From the NCBI RefSeq assembly GCF_035506375.1, contig NZ_DATJPM010000017.1:1-10250 (forward strand): 10,250 nucleotides of DNA, written 5' to 3'. Source of the DNA: Methanocella sp. Lineage in GTDB: Archaea > Halobacteriota > Methanocellia > Methanocellales > Methanocellaceae. The translations under genes and the position numbers were made by a program. Under the pieces are notes generated by a model. It saw nothing but the letters and a program-made list of their open reading frames with translations, was not told where the DNA came from and did no database searches. Below, piece after piece: positions 1 to 6,674 of the stretch. The first letter of the stretch is position 1. The number at the start of each line of letters is the position of its first letter.

Positions 1-461
1 ACCTGGTCTACGTCGATTATACGCTCAAAGATCCGAGCGGGACAGTGATCGAGACCACAAATTCCACGGTCGCAAAGGAGGCGGGGATCTTTAATGTGGG
101 GACCCAATATGTGCCATTGTCATTCATCGTCGGCTCCGGAATGATGATCCCGGGATTCGACCAGGCCGTGGTCGGTATGAAGATCAACGATACCAAGAAT
201 GTCACGCTGACGCCTGCCCAAGCGTACGGGGACTATAATCAGTCCCTGGTCGTTACCGTACCGTTGAAGAAATACAATGCATCCGACTTCACGCAATATG
301 TTGGCCAGATGATAACGTTTAACGGCGAAAACGCCAAGCTGATCGGCATCGATGCGGCGAACAATACGGTGACACTCGATTATAACCACCCGATGGCCGG
401 GAAGACGCTAGTGTTCGACATCACGCTGCGGGCGATAAACCCCAGCCCACTACCCACGTAG
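1..461 (+). CDS. FKBP/SlyD-like peptidyl-prolyl isomerase, 5' end cut by the window
   Basis: The reading frame is open to the left edge (first full codon at base 3) and 152 codons are visible. Family knowledge: FKBP-type isomerases catalyse cis-trans isomerisation of prolyl bonds and act as folding helpers. Seen: an N-terminal strand VYVDYTLKDPSGTVIETT like the usual FKBP opening, then IPGFDQAVVGM, then AYGDYNQSL, followed by an insert-in-flap region (about visible residues 90-125) and the SlyD-like closing motif YNHPMAGKTLVFDITL. Sequons NST, NDT, NVT, NQS, NAS and NNT suggest an extracytoplasmic, glycosylated protein (inference); the signal peptide or lipobox would lie outside the window. 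A GTG at base 45 could serve as a start but would cut off the first FKBP strand, so I treat the gene as partial. It converges on the cyclase gene, with 4 bases between stops. Confidence 0.9.
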   Translation, partial: LVYVDYTLKDPSGTVIETTNSTVAKEAGIFNVGTQYVPLSFIVGSGMMIPGFDQAVVGMKINDTKNVTLTPAQAYGDYNQSLVVTVPLKKYNASDFTQYVGQMITFNGENAKLIGIDAANNTVTLDYNHPMAGKTLVFDITLRAINPSPLPT

Positions 462-465
462 ATCC

Positions 466-1077
466 CTATTCCTGGATTAAAAACGCCCTGGCGGGGGCTC
501 CGTCCCCGTCCCTTATTTTTAGCGGAAGGCACGCCAGCGTGTACCTGCCCGGCTCTATCTTCCGGAAGTCCAGGCCTTCGATGACCGTGATGCCGGCGCC
601 CAGCAGGAGCTTATGCACGGCCTCGCCGCTCTTGAAGCTGCCGATGGAGAGGTAGTCGATGCCCACCGTCTTTACCTTATGGTCGACGAGCCAGCGGGCG
701 GCGCTCTCGTCTAAATATACATAATCCTTATGAAATTCTCCGCTGTTCCAGAGAGCCGAGTTTTTAGTCTTAAAAAGGATAATATCCGCCTTTACGCCCT
801 TCAGGTCCTTTTCGCTCACGGCGTCAGCATCGGGCACCTCTAATACGACGGCCCGCCCGTAAAGGTGATCGAGCGGTATCTTATCCACGGTATAGCCGCC
901 CTCCACGAAATGTATGGGCGGGTCGACGTGTGTACCGACGTGCGTGCCCGTGCACATAAGGGATACGTTGAAAGAATCCTGAGGCATTCTCAGCACACGC
1001 TTGATTTCCGGGGGCGGATCGCCTGGAAATGCGGGCATGCCGTTATAGATGTCGACGGACACATCAAAGATCTTCAT
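466..1077 (-). CDS. Cyclase family metal-dependent hydrolase (kynurenine formamidase-like)
   Basis: 203 residues, the usual size for the cyclase/KynB-like family of divalent-metal amidohydrolases. Members include arylformamidase and isatin hydrolase; substrates vary widely. Seen: the signature HVGTHVDPPIHF at residues 46-57, supplying the metal ligands H46, H50, D52 and H56, and the C-terminal acid/base pair H155 (in EAVHKLLL) and E167 (in ITVIEGLDF). A GIDYLSIG segment at 139-146 is also typical. No signal peptide, so cytoplasmic. The ATG overlaps the TGA of the upstream PfkB kinase by one base (TGATG), and no strong Shine-Dalgarno is seen, so translation is probably coupled to the kinase. 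True kynurenine formamidase activity is uncertain because no other tryptophan-catabolism gene is present. The family call is firm; the substrate is unknown. Confidence 0.9.
   Translation of the reverse strand: MKIFDVSVDIYNGMPAFPGDPPPEIKRVLRMPQDSFNVSLMCTGTHVGTHVDPPIHFVEGGYTVDKIPLDHLYGRAVVLEVPDADAVSEKDLKGVKADIILFKTKNSALWNSGEFHKDYVYLDESAARWLVDHKVKTVGIDYLSIGSFKSGEAVHKLLLGAGITVIEGLDFRKIEPGRYTLACLPLKIRDGDGAPARAFLIQE
492..520 (+). terminator. Hairpin plus T-run after the FKBP gene
   Basis: CGGGG (492-496) can pair with CCCCG (504-508) around a 7-base loop, and a T-rich stretch ending in five T (516-520) follows. It lies 30-60 bases past the FKBP stop, inside the 3' coding end of the convergent cyclase gene. 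Archaeal termination needs mainly the T-run, so the hairpin may be chance. Confidence 0.35.
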
Positions 1078-2021
1078 CAGAGGCCTGTATAGCCTCGCTC
1101 CTGTAAAAATGTATTGACCTGTTTACGTGTCGGGTAAGTCGACCATCCAACGCCGCCAATTTTAAGTGCGGCCGTGGCGCTGCCGATGACGGCGCACTCG
1201 TTCAGGGGCTTGCCGCTTATGTATGAGCTGATGAAGCCGGCGTTGAAGTTATCGCCCGCGCCGGTCGTGTCCACCACCTCCACGCTGAAAGCAGGCACGT
1301 ACTCGATGTGCTCTTTTGTGGCTACCCAGCACCCGTCCTTGCCCATCTTGATAGCGACGACCTTTACGCCCATATCGAGTAGGACCTCTGCGGCCCTCTC
1401 CGGCCCGGTATCGTGGTTCATCCCCAGGATATTGCGCACTTCATCTATGTTCGGTAAAAACACGTCAACGCGGGGCAGTATATCGAAAAGCGGGTCCACG
1501 GTCTCTTTTGTGAATCCGCGGGGGTCCCAGCCCGTGTCGAAGGATGCCTGGATCTTCGCCGCGTGCAGGATGTCGATGATCTTCGCATAATCGTTCCTCA
1601 GGCCGTCCAGTAGAAAATACGAGGGGAGGTGCACGATGTCCGCATGGATCTTCGAGACGTCGATGTCGTTCAGGCAATACGTCGCGTTCGCTCCTCTAAA
1701 CGTGATAAAAGAGCGCTCGATGCCCTGGACCATGGCCATGGTCACGCCCGTCTTGCTGTCGGTGAGCCGGACGTTCTTCGTATCGACATGGTTGTCCTCC
1801 AGCTCGACGAGCACGTAGGTGCCGAACACGTCGTCGCCGACCTTGCCGAAAAGCTGTGTCTCCATCCCCAGCCGGGCGCAGGAGAGCGAAAAGTTCGCCG
1901 AGCAGCCGCCTCCGTGCGTCTGGAAGTCCCTGGTTATGACCTGCTTGCCCAGCTCGGGCATGCGGTCGATCCTCGCAATCAGGTCTACGTTGACGTCCCC
2001 AATGGTGGCAATCCTCGGCAT
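1077..2021 (-). CDS. PfkB-family (ribokinase-like) carbohydrate or nucleoside kinase
   Basis: 314 residues, normal for the ribokinase/PfkB family, which transfers phosphate from ATP (ADP in some archaeal enzymes) to a sugar or nucleoside hydroxyl. Seen: start MPRIATIGDVNVDLIARID with the substrate-binding GD-N-VD; the glycine-rich substrate loop HGGGCSANFSLSCARLG (36-52); the NxxE motif in FLPNIDE (N191, E194) linked to Mg/phosphate handling; and PfkB signature 2, DTTGAGDNFNAGF, with D251 and catalytic base D257. All key residues are intact. No signal peptide, so cytoplasmic. It is the first gene of a two-gene unit with the cyclase, which begins inside its stop codon. A TATA-like box precedes it in the 52-base gap after the histidine kinase gene. 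The phosphoacceptor cannot be decided from sequence: ribose, fructose, adenosine and other nucleosides are all possible. Confidence 0.92.
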   Translation of the reverse strand: MPRIATIGDVNVDLIARIDRMPELGKQVITRDFQTHGGGCSANFSLSCARLGMETQLFGKVGDDVFGTYVLVELEDNHVDTKNVRLTDSKTGVTMAMVQGIERSFITFRGANATYCLNDIDVSKIHADIVHLPSYFLLDGLRNDYAKIIDILHAAKIQASFDTGWDPRGFTKETVDPLFDILPRVDVFLPNIDEVRNILGMNHDTGPERAAEVLLDMGVKVVAIKMGKDGCWVATKEHIEYVPAFSVEVVDTTGAGDNFNAGFISSYISGKPLNECAVIGSATAALKIGGVGWSTYPTRKQVNTFLQERGYTGL

Positions 2022-2051
2022 CGTCGCGTCTCTAGAAATATATTGATTCGA

Positions 2052-2063
2052 TAAATATATTTA
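2052..2063 (-). promoter_or_regulatory. TATA-like box for the kinase-cyclase pair
   Basis: The 12-base self-complementary TAAATATATTTA sits about 36 bases ahead of the kinase ATG on the minus strand. A start site about 26 bases downstream of its centre gives a leader of roughly 10 bases. It lies in the 52-base gap behind the histidine kinase stop, so the pair can be transcribed on its own. The box is seen; its use is inferred. Confidence 0.45.
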
Positions 2064-2073
2064 CTTGCCCGGC

Positions 2074-3948
2074 TTAAGCGGCGGGTAGCGTTACGATAAA
2101 GCGGGTCCCCTTCGTCCGGTCCCCGGGCACGCGGTCCTCGACACTGACGTTCCCGCCATAGCTGTCGATGAGCGTCTTCACCAGGTAGAGCCCGATGCCG
2201 CTTCCCCCGGTCCGCTTGTTCACCCGCATCAGGCGGTCGAAGATGAGCGGCTTCATGTCGTCGGAGATGCCGGGGCCATTATCGTCGACAAAGATGCGAT
2301 CGTATTTCATGCCGTCGACATAGAAGGGCTCCTGTCGGATATTGATGGTTATTTTACCGCCGGAATGTTTGATCGCGTTTCCCACCAGGTTTACGAACAC
2401 GTCCTTTAACAGCTCGTTGGCCCTGACCATCGTGCCATCGGCGACTTCGTTAACGATGACCACATCGCGCCCGGGGGACTGGCCGTGCTCGGAGATCGCT
2501 TCTTTAATCACTTTACCCAGATCCATGGGCTGCAGGTATATGTCGCCCTTGCTTGCGCGGCTCAGCTTTTTCACGTTGTCTATCAGCCTCGAGCTGTTCG
2601 TCATCGCTTCAAGAGGCTTGAGCAGCAGGCCTTTTTGCCCGGCTTCGAAGGGAAATGTGTCGAGGGCGATCTCCAGGTAACCCATGCCCACCTGGTTCAT
2701 GTTATTGATGTCGTGGCCCATGAGATCGAGGTATAGTTCAGCTATCGCCTTCGCCTGCTTCAGCTCCTCTTCCGCCCGGGCCCGGGAAGTGACGTCCTCG
2801 CATATTGCGATGTAGCTGGAGATGCTGCCGTCCATCGCGAAGGTAGGGAAGATCTTGAAAGAGATAAAGACCTCCCGACCGGACAGGGCGATCTTTGTCA
2901 TTTCCAGGAGGACGGCCCGGCCCTCCTTTAGAGCTTTTAGCCGTTCCTTGAAGTCGCACTGCAGGGACGCTGCATGAGCAAAGAGATTATAATGGGCGAG
3001 CATATCGTCCCGCCTTACTCCGAACAGCCACAGGAAAGGCTCGTTCACTATCAACGCATGGCCCTCCGGGGTGAACATGCAGGCGGCGTCCGGCATCTGC
3101 GAAAGCAGGTCGTCCATCGCGTGGCGTGTGTCCCCCAGCTTCCTGTTCGCCTCCTCGACTGCGTCCTTGCTATCATCCTTGAAAAATGAATAGATGAGAA
3201 GCCCCGTGACCAGGAAGATAAGCATGAAATCGTAGAAATAGTTAGAATACAAGCCTATGCGGGCGTCCGCTATCCCCAGGGCGGCCGATAGTCTAAGCAT
3301 ATCCCCGCAGAAGCTCACCAGTATGAAGAGGAACAGGATGGAGAAGATATAGCGCGACCGGAACGATGGCCGGATTACGATGAGCATTGCGGATAGATCG
3401 AGGACGATAATATCCCCGATCACGGAGAGGGTATAGATGCCGATATCGAAAGGCGAACCCAGGGGCAGAAAGAGCAGGCCTAACAGGGCCAGGCCCGCGA
3501 AAAAGCAGAGGCCGAACGAAAGCACGAAGATACGAATGTTTTTATCGATATGCTGTTTTTCACCCTGATATACCGAATATAAGGCAAATATCAAGGGTAG
3601 ATACCCCACGACCATGATCACCTTGGCAAGTGGTATAAGCCACCAGATATCCACTAAATCCGATATAAGATACCAGATAATGCCGGAGATGGACAGTAAA
3701 GTGATATTCCCGATCAGCCCTAAAAAGACCGCCCGCAGTGATTTATCCGTCGAGGAAGTATAGAGCAGGATCAGCAACGGCAGCCCGAGCAGGAACATGA
3801 CCACCATGGATGCGGCCGTCGACACGCCCACGAGCCCAAAGGCCGATAGGAGGATTGTGGCGATGCAGACCAGGATCACCGCCTGAAATGCCATCGGAGC
3901 GTAGGACAGGAACCTGCCGCCTACTGTATCAGGTAATTTGATGCTCAT
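2074..3948 (-). CDS. Membrane sensor histidine kinase with PAS domain
   Basis: 624 residues. Residues 18-256 hold about eight hydrophobic segments (around 18-42, 44-64, 72-95, 103-125, 138-160, 170-192, 199-220 and 236-256), a multi-pass sensor unit I cannot assign to a named family. A short coiled linker follows, then a PAS domain (about 275-385, ending AICEDVTSRARAEEE). The HisKA-type helix carries phosphoacceptor H412 in LMGHDINNMNQ, a box I associate with methanogen kinases. The HATPase domain shows the N box VFVNLVGNAIKHS (N524), G1 VDDNGPGIS (D555-D556), an F-box-like IFDRLMRV and G2 GGSGIGLYLV (581-590), so ATP binding and autophosphorylation look intact. It would sense a membrane or redox cue and phosphorylate a regulator. 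No response regulator lies in the window, so it is an orphan here. ATG start, preceded at close range by a G-rich GGGGGGA. Confidence 0.93.
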   Translation of the reverse strand: MSIKLPDTVGGRFLSYAPMAFQAVILVCIATILLSAFGLVGVSTAASMVVMFLLGLPLLILLYTSSTDKSLRAVFLGLIGNITLLSISGIIWYLISDLVDIWWLIPLAKVIMVVGYLPLIFALYSVYQGEKQHIDKNIRIFVLSFGLCFFAGLALLGLLFLPLGSPFDIGIYTLSVIGDIIVLDLSAMLIVIRPSFRSRYIFSILFLFILVSFCGDMLRLSAALGIADARIGLYSNYFYDFMLIFLVTGLLIYSFFKDDSKDAVEEANRKLGDTRHAMDDLLSQMPDAACMFTPEGHALIVNEPFLWLFGVRRDDMLAHYNLFAHAASLQCDFKERLKALKEGRAVLLEMTKIALSGREVFISFKIFPTFAMDGSISSYIAICEDVTSRARAEEELKQAKAIAELYLDLMGHDINNMNQVGMGYLEIALDTFPFEAGQKGLLLKPLEAMTNSSRLIDNVKKLSRASKGDIYLQPMDLGKVIKEAISEHGQSPGRDVVIVNEVADGTMVRANELLKDVFVNLVGNAIKHSGGKITINIRQEPFYVDGMKYDRIFVDDNGPGISDDMKPLIFDRLMRVNKRTGGSGIGLYLVKTLIDSYGGNVSVEDRVPGDRTKGTRFIVTLPAA

Positions 3949-3978
3949 TTTCCCCCCAAATTATTATGTAATTGCTTG

Positions 3979-3988
3979 TTATATAAAA
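3979..3988 (-). promoter_or_regulatory. TATA-like box for the histidine kinase
   Basis: Minus-strand TTTTATATAA, about 31 bases ahead of the kinase ATG, predicts a start site near 3957 and a leader of only about 10 bases containing the G-rich TTTGGGGGGAAA. It lies in the 155-base divergent region shared with the prenyltransferase gene. Confidence 0.5.
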
Positions 3989-4054
3989 GTTACAACTCAA
4001 GTATCTGGCGTACCTAAAGGGACCAAATAATTATTATATTCATAATCGAAAATA

Positions 4055-4063
4055 CTTTTTATC
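4055..4063 (+). promoter_or_regulatory. Possible TATA-like box for the UbiA gene
   Basis: CTTTTTATC at this place would give a start site near 4086, just ahead of the candidate starts at 4098-4110. An alternative AT box, TTATTATATT at 4031-4040, would give a longer leader. Weak evidence, based on position and AT content only. Confidence 0.28.
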
Positions 4064-4103
4064 GATCGTCGTTCAACCATATGGCCGGCGACCGGGATTG
4101 GGG

Positions 4104-5012
4104 ATGGGGATGGATCATTACATTAGCGTACAAAGCGTACGCCATGGCTATGCGACATTAGCAAAGCTGATCGCGGGGTTTCAGGATGAGGCCATATATG
4201 GCGGGCACATTACTGCCACAGGAGCCGTGGCAAAGGTCTTTTTTATTTCGGCCTTGCCCGGATTATGGGTCGGCACACTACCGTTCCTCATCGCCTATAT
4301 TTCGGCGCTGATCGTCTATTCGTTCGACTATTACCGCTCGGCGGAGAATGACATGATCACGAACCCGGGCCGAGCCGCCTACTTTCTGGGCATGTCGAGC
4401 TCGTTCCCGTACAGGATGCTGGCCTATGCCGCGATCCTGGCGGCGTCGCTCGCCCTGTATGCCAGCGTCACGCTTACGATCGTGGTCTTTATGATGGCAG
4501 CACTCGGGATCGCCTATTCGGTATTCTTAAAGAAAATAACGAGGTACCTGCCCGGCTTTAAGAACGTTTATACGTCGGGCGTCTGGACTGCGGGCACTAT
4601 ATCCGGAGTGCTCGCGTGCTGTCCGGTGCCTCTTGAGACGACAGTCATTCTTATTTTTTTATTCATGTTCCTCAGGAGCCTCGGCAATGTCATCTACTTT
4701 GATCTAAAGGATATTCTGCCTGATGGCGCGGAGGGCTTAAAGACTGTGCCCGCATGCCTGGGCAGAGAAAAAACGTTCGCACTGCTGGGCGCCCTGAACG
4801 TCGTATCGTTCCTGCCCCTCGCAGCAGGCGTTATGATGGGCGTGCTGCCGGCGTATGTCCTCGCAATGACCGCTATTGGGATCTTTACCTTTTATTACCT
4901 GAGACAGGCACGGGCCCGGCCCGATAATTATCTGAATTACCCGCTGGCGGACGCCGAAACCCTGCTATGGCCCGCCGTGCTTCTCATCGCCGGAGGCATT
5001 TCGGCCCTTTAG
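4104..5012 (+). CDS. UbiA-family prenyltransferase (membrane)
   Basis: 302 residues from ATG 4104; in-frame alternatives are TTG 4098 and ATG 4110. GGGA at 4094-4097 sits well for 4104. Family knowledge: UbiA enzymes use Mg-prenyl diphosphate to prenylate quinone, haem or archaeal glyceryl-lipid acceptors inside the membrane. Seen: about eight to nine hydrophobic segments across the whole length. The second Asp-rich motif FDLKDILPDGAEGLKTVPACLG is intact (D200, D203, D207). The first motif is unusual: SFDYYRSAENDMITNP keeps D75 and D83, but the middle aspartate of the usual NDxxDxxxD is S79. The acceptor cannot be told; the family includes (S)-2,3-di-O-geranylgeranylglyceryl phosphate synthase and quinone prenyltransferases, and the odd motif argues against a standard assignment. 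It diverges from the histidine kinase and overlaps the next gene tail-to-tail by 29 bases. Confidence 0.85.
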   Translation: MGMDHYISVQSVRHGYATLAKLIAGFQDEAIYGGHITATGAVAKVFFISALPGLWVGTLPFLIAYISALIVYSFDYYRSAENDMITNPGRAAYFLGMSSSFPYRMLAYAAILAASLALYASVTLTIVVFMMAALGIAYSVFLKKITRYLPGFKNVYTSGVWTAGTISGVLACCPVPLETTVILIFLFMFLRSLGNVIYFDLKDILPDGAEGLKTVPACLGREKTFALLGALNVVSFLPLAAGVMMGVLPAYVLAMTAIGIFTFYYLRQARARPDNYLNYPLADAETLLWPAVLLIAGGISAL

Positions 5013-5610
5013 CGCCGGACAGGGCCCGCGAGTAGCGATGCAGGGCGGTCTCCAGCTCGGTCACATCGAGGCCGTGCTTATCTGCATAGCCTGTGACGTC
5101 CCGGATACCGAGGGCTTCCGCCGACTTTTTAATCCTGGGAGTAAGCTGCGGCCGGGCTTTGGGCCATACCCGCCGCATATCCCTTAAGAAAACGGAGACC
5201 GTGACCGGCCCGATACCCTTGCCCAGCCCCACGATGCGGCGCTCGAGGTCCCGGCCGTCGGCCGAGGAATCGTACAGCCGCCGCAGGCTGCCGCCATAAT
5301 TTTTCAGCAGGCTCCCGAAGATCTCAAGCAGACGGTCGGCGGTGCTGAAGTCGTAGCGCGTATAGCCGCCCTTATCCAGTATCTCGACGAGCCGGTCCCA
5401 TCCGGCGTCCACGATGGACCTCGCGTCCGCCAGGCCTGCCGCCTCGAAGGCTTTATAGGTTTTAGTGGCCGACTCCTCGCGGATGGGCTTCGCATACAGT
5501 ATGGACGCCAGCAGCCATTTCGCCCAGGCCGTGTCGCCCTCTTCCAGGTCGATGCCCAGCATCTTCGAATAGGGCTCGCCGCAGTCCCCCACTAGCGTAA
5601 TCACGTCCAC
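4984..5610 (-). CDS. Helix-hairpin-helix protein related to HhH-GPD DNA glycosylases
   Basis: 208 residues starting at GTG 5608-5610, preceded on the minus strand by GGATGTGA, one mismatch from a full Shine-Dalgarno; the nearby ATGs are out of frame. Mostly helical and cytoplasmic. Residues 126-143 (IVGLGKGIGPVTVSVFLR) form a helix-hairpin-helix like that of endonuclease III/AlkA-type proteins, which bind DNA and remove damaged bases. Segments such as WAKWLLASILYAKPIREE (about 29-46) and the run into LLEIFGSLL (94-102) fit the helical bundle before the hairpin. The usual catalytic Asp about 20 residues past the hairpin, as in a VDTH-type motif, seems missing: that region reads RPQLTPRIKK (153-161 or so). 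No FeS Cys cluster is seen at the C-terminus. It may bind DNA without standard glycosylase chemistry, or use another residue. Its tail overlaps the UbiA gene. Confidence 0.7.
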   Translation of the reverse strand: MDVITLVGDCGEPYSKMLGIDLEEGDTAWAKWLLASILYAKPIREESATKTYKAFEAAGLADARSIVDAGWDRLVEILDKGGYTRYDFSTADRLLEIFGSLLKNYGGSLRRLYDSSADGRDLERRIVGLGKGIGPVTVSVFLRDMRRVWPKARPQLTPRIKKSAEALGIRDVTGYADKHGLDVTELETALHRYSRALSGAKGPKCLRR

Positions 5611-5732
5611 GCCGTCACATCCGCATGATTAATTGTAGAAAGCATATTAATTATTCTTTGTCCATATTTCTCGTGGTATAGACGGATAAAAAAAAGGGTC
5701 GCCGACAGATAAGCCGGGAAACAATTAATTAC

Positions 5733-5739
5733 TTATATA
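5733..5739 (+). promoter_or_regulatory. TATA-like box for the DUF4097-type gene
   Basis: TTATATA centred at 5736 predicts a start near 5762, right at the GAGGG Shine-Dalgarno (5761-5765), which is 6 bases from ATG 5772. This agreement of box, ribosome site and start codon is why the ATG is preferred over the in-frame TTG at 5766. Confidence 0.5.
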
Positions 5740-5771
5740 GCGGTTAGCAGTAAAGCTTTTGAGGGTTGTAT

Positions 5772-6605
5772 ATGAAACTGGATAAATTCTTACTCATAAC
5801 GGTGGGAGCGCTGTTCGTGATCGTCCTGATCCTGCTCGCTTTCGGCGGCGCAGCGTTCCTGTGCCTGGTCGCCACCAGAGGCCCGATCATCAATACCGGG
5901 CAGGTCATGCAGAAGTCGTATGATTACAACGGCACGATCGCAGGATATGATACGGCCGGCCTGGACGTCACGAATATCAACGGTCCCGTGACGGTCAGGG
6001 AAGGCGATGGCGATGCCTATGCCATCCATGTGAATGCCAGCGGCACCGCGACGGATTTCGAGCGCTATAAGATCGAATTTACTCAGGCCGACGTGAGCGG
6101 CGTGCGCGTCCTGAAGCTGGAGATCAGGGACACGCAGGAGCCGTGGACGGCGAACTCGAAGTTTAACTCGGACATCACGGTCACCGTGCCGAAGAGTAAG
6201 AAATACGACATGACCCTGGTAACGGTGAACGGCGACGTTCGCCTGGGGGAGTTTAACTGCGGCCAGCTTAAGATGGCAACGGTGAACGGCGGGCTGGCCT
6301 CGAAGGCGAGCAGCACGAACGCCACCATGGCCACGGTCAATGGCAACATCGACATCCAGACCGGCGCCCTGAAGGGTAACATTTTCCTGAACACTGTCAA
6401 CGGCCATGTCGCCGTGACCATACCGAGGGACGCACCCCTGTCCCTGAACGCGCACCTGGTGAACGGTGTCATCACCGAGGATCTGCCGCTGGTCGTCAGC
6501 GAGAAGAGCCGGGTGGGCCTCGTCGGCAAGACTGCAAACTATACCGAGGGCATATACATCGAGACGTCCATCGTCAACGGCGATATCGACATAAGGGGCC
6601 GCTAG
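5772..6605 (+). CDS. Membrane-anchored DUF4097-type beta-solenoid protein
   Basis: 277 residues. One N-terminal membrane segment (about 7-34) is followed by an exterior beta-rich region; C31 is not in a proper lipobox, so I read this as a signal anchor. From about 60 onward the protein has short strands ending in a repeated (T/I/L)VNG turn: N70, N153, N172, N190, N210, N231 and N269. Spacing in the second half is 19, 18, 20, 21 and 38 residues, fitting stacked coils of about 19-20 residues. This pattern is typical of DUF4097/putative adhesin proteins, whose molecular role is poorly known; attachment or envelope-stress roles are guesses. Sequons include NGT (53), NAS (88), NAT (183) and NYT (256). 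A single-gene unit: a TATA-like box and GAGGG precede it and a T-run follows. The family call is good; the function is unknown. Confidence 0.82.
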   Translation: MKLDKFLLITVGALFVIVLILLAFGGAAFLCLVATRGPIINTGQVMQKSYDYNGTIAGYDTAGLDVTNINGPVTVREGDGDAYAIHVNASGTATDFERYKIEFTQADVSGVRVLKLEIRDTQEPWTANSKFNSDITVTVPKSKKYDMTLVTVNGDVRLGEFNCGQLKMATVNGGLASKASSTNATMATVNGNIDIQTGALKGNIFLNTVNGHVAVTIPRDAPLSLNAHLVNGVITEDLPLVVSEKSRVGLVGKTANYTEGIYIETSIVNGDIDIRGR

Positions 6606-6621
6606 GCGGTTTCTTTACCTA

Positions 6622-6628
6622 TTTTTTT
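6622..6628 (+). terminator. T-run terminator after the DUF4097-type gene
   Basis: Seven consecutive T begin 17 bases past the stop codon, which suits archaeal T-run termination. No strong hairpin precedes it. Confidence 0.5.
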
Positions 6629-6674
6629 ACCCGGGGTTTTCGTTATTTTAGCTTAGCGATGCACGTACTGCTCG

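Noticed and set aside
45..461. Complete short FKBP gene starting at GTG 45
   Set aside because: The frame continues to the left edge and the upstream codons give the expected first FKBP strand, so the gene is partial rather than starting here.
1174..1590. Plus-strand open frame of 138 codons inside the PfkB kinase gene
   Set aside because: It is a shadow of the minus-strand kinase, which has all family motifs; the plus frame has no recognisable features.
1629..2054. Plus-strand open frame of about 141 codons over the 5' half of the kinase gene
   Set aside because: Antisense to a clear kinase coding region; composition is Arg/Val/Asp-biased as expected from GC-rich reverse reading.
4081..4161. 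26-codon frame starting at ATG 4081 ahead of the UbiA gene
   Set aside because: It is short, out of frame with UbiA, overlaps the UbiA start, and has no ribosome site; I do not see it as a leader peptide.
5821..5870. Lipoprotein signal for the DUF4097-type protein
   Set aside because: The only cysteine in the N-terminal segment (C31) follows Phe-Leu rather than a small residue, so the lipobox is not convincing.
5790..6455. Minus-strand open frame of 221 codons opposite the DUF4097-type gene
   Set aside because: His/Val/Arg/Asp-rich shadow of a repeat-bearing plus-strand gene; the plus strand has the TATA-like box, Shine-Dalgarno and solenoid repeats.
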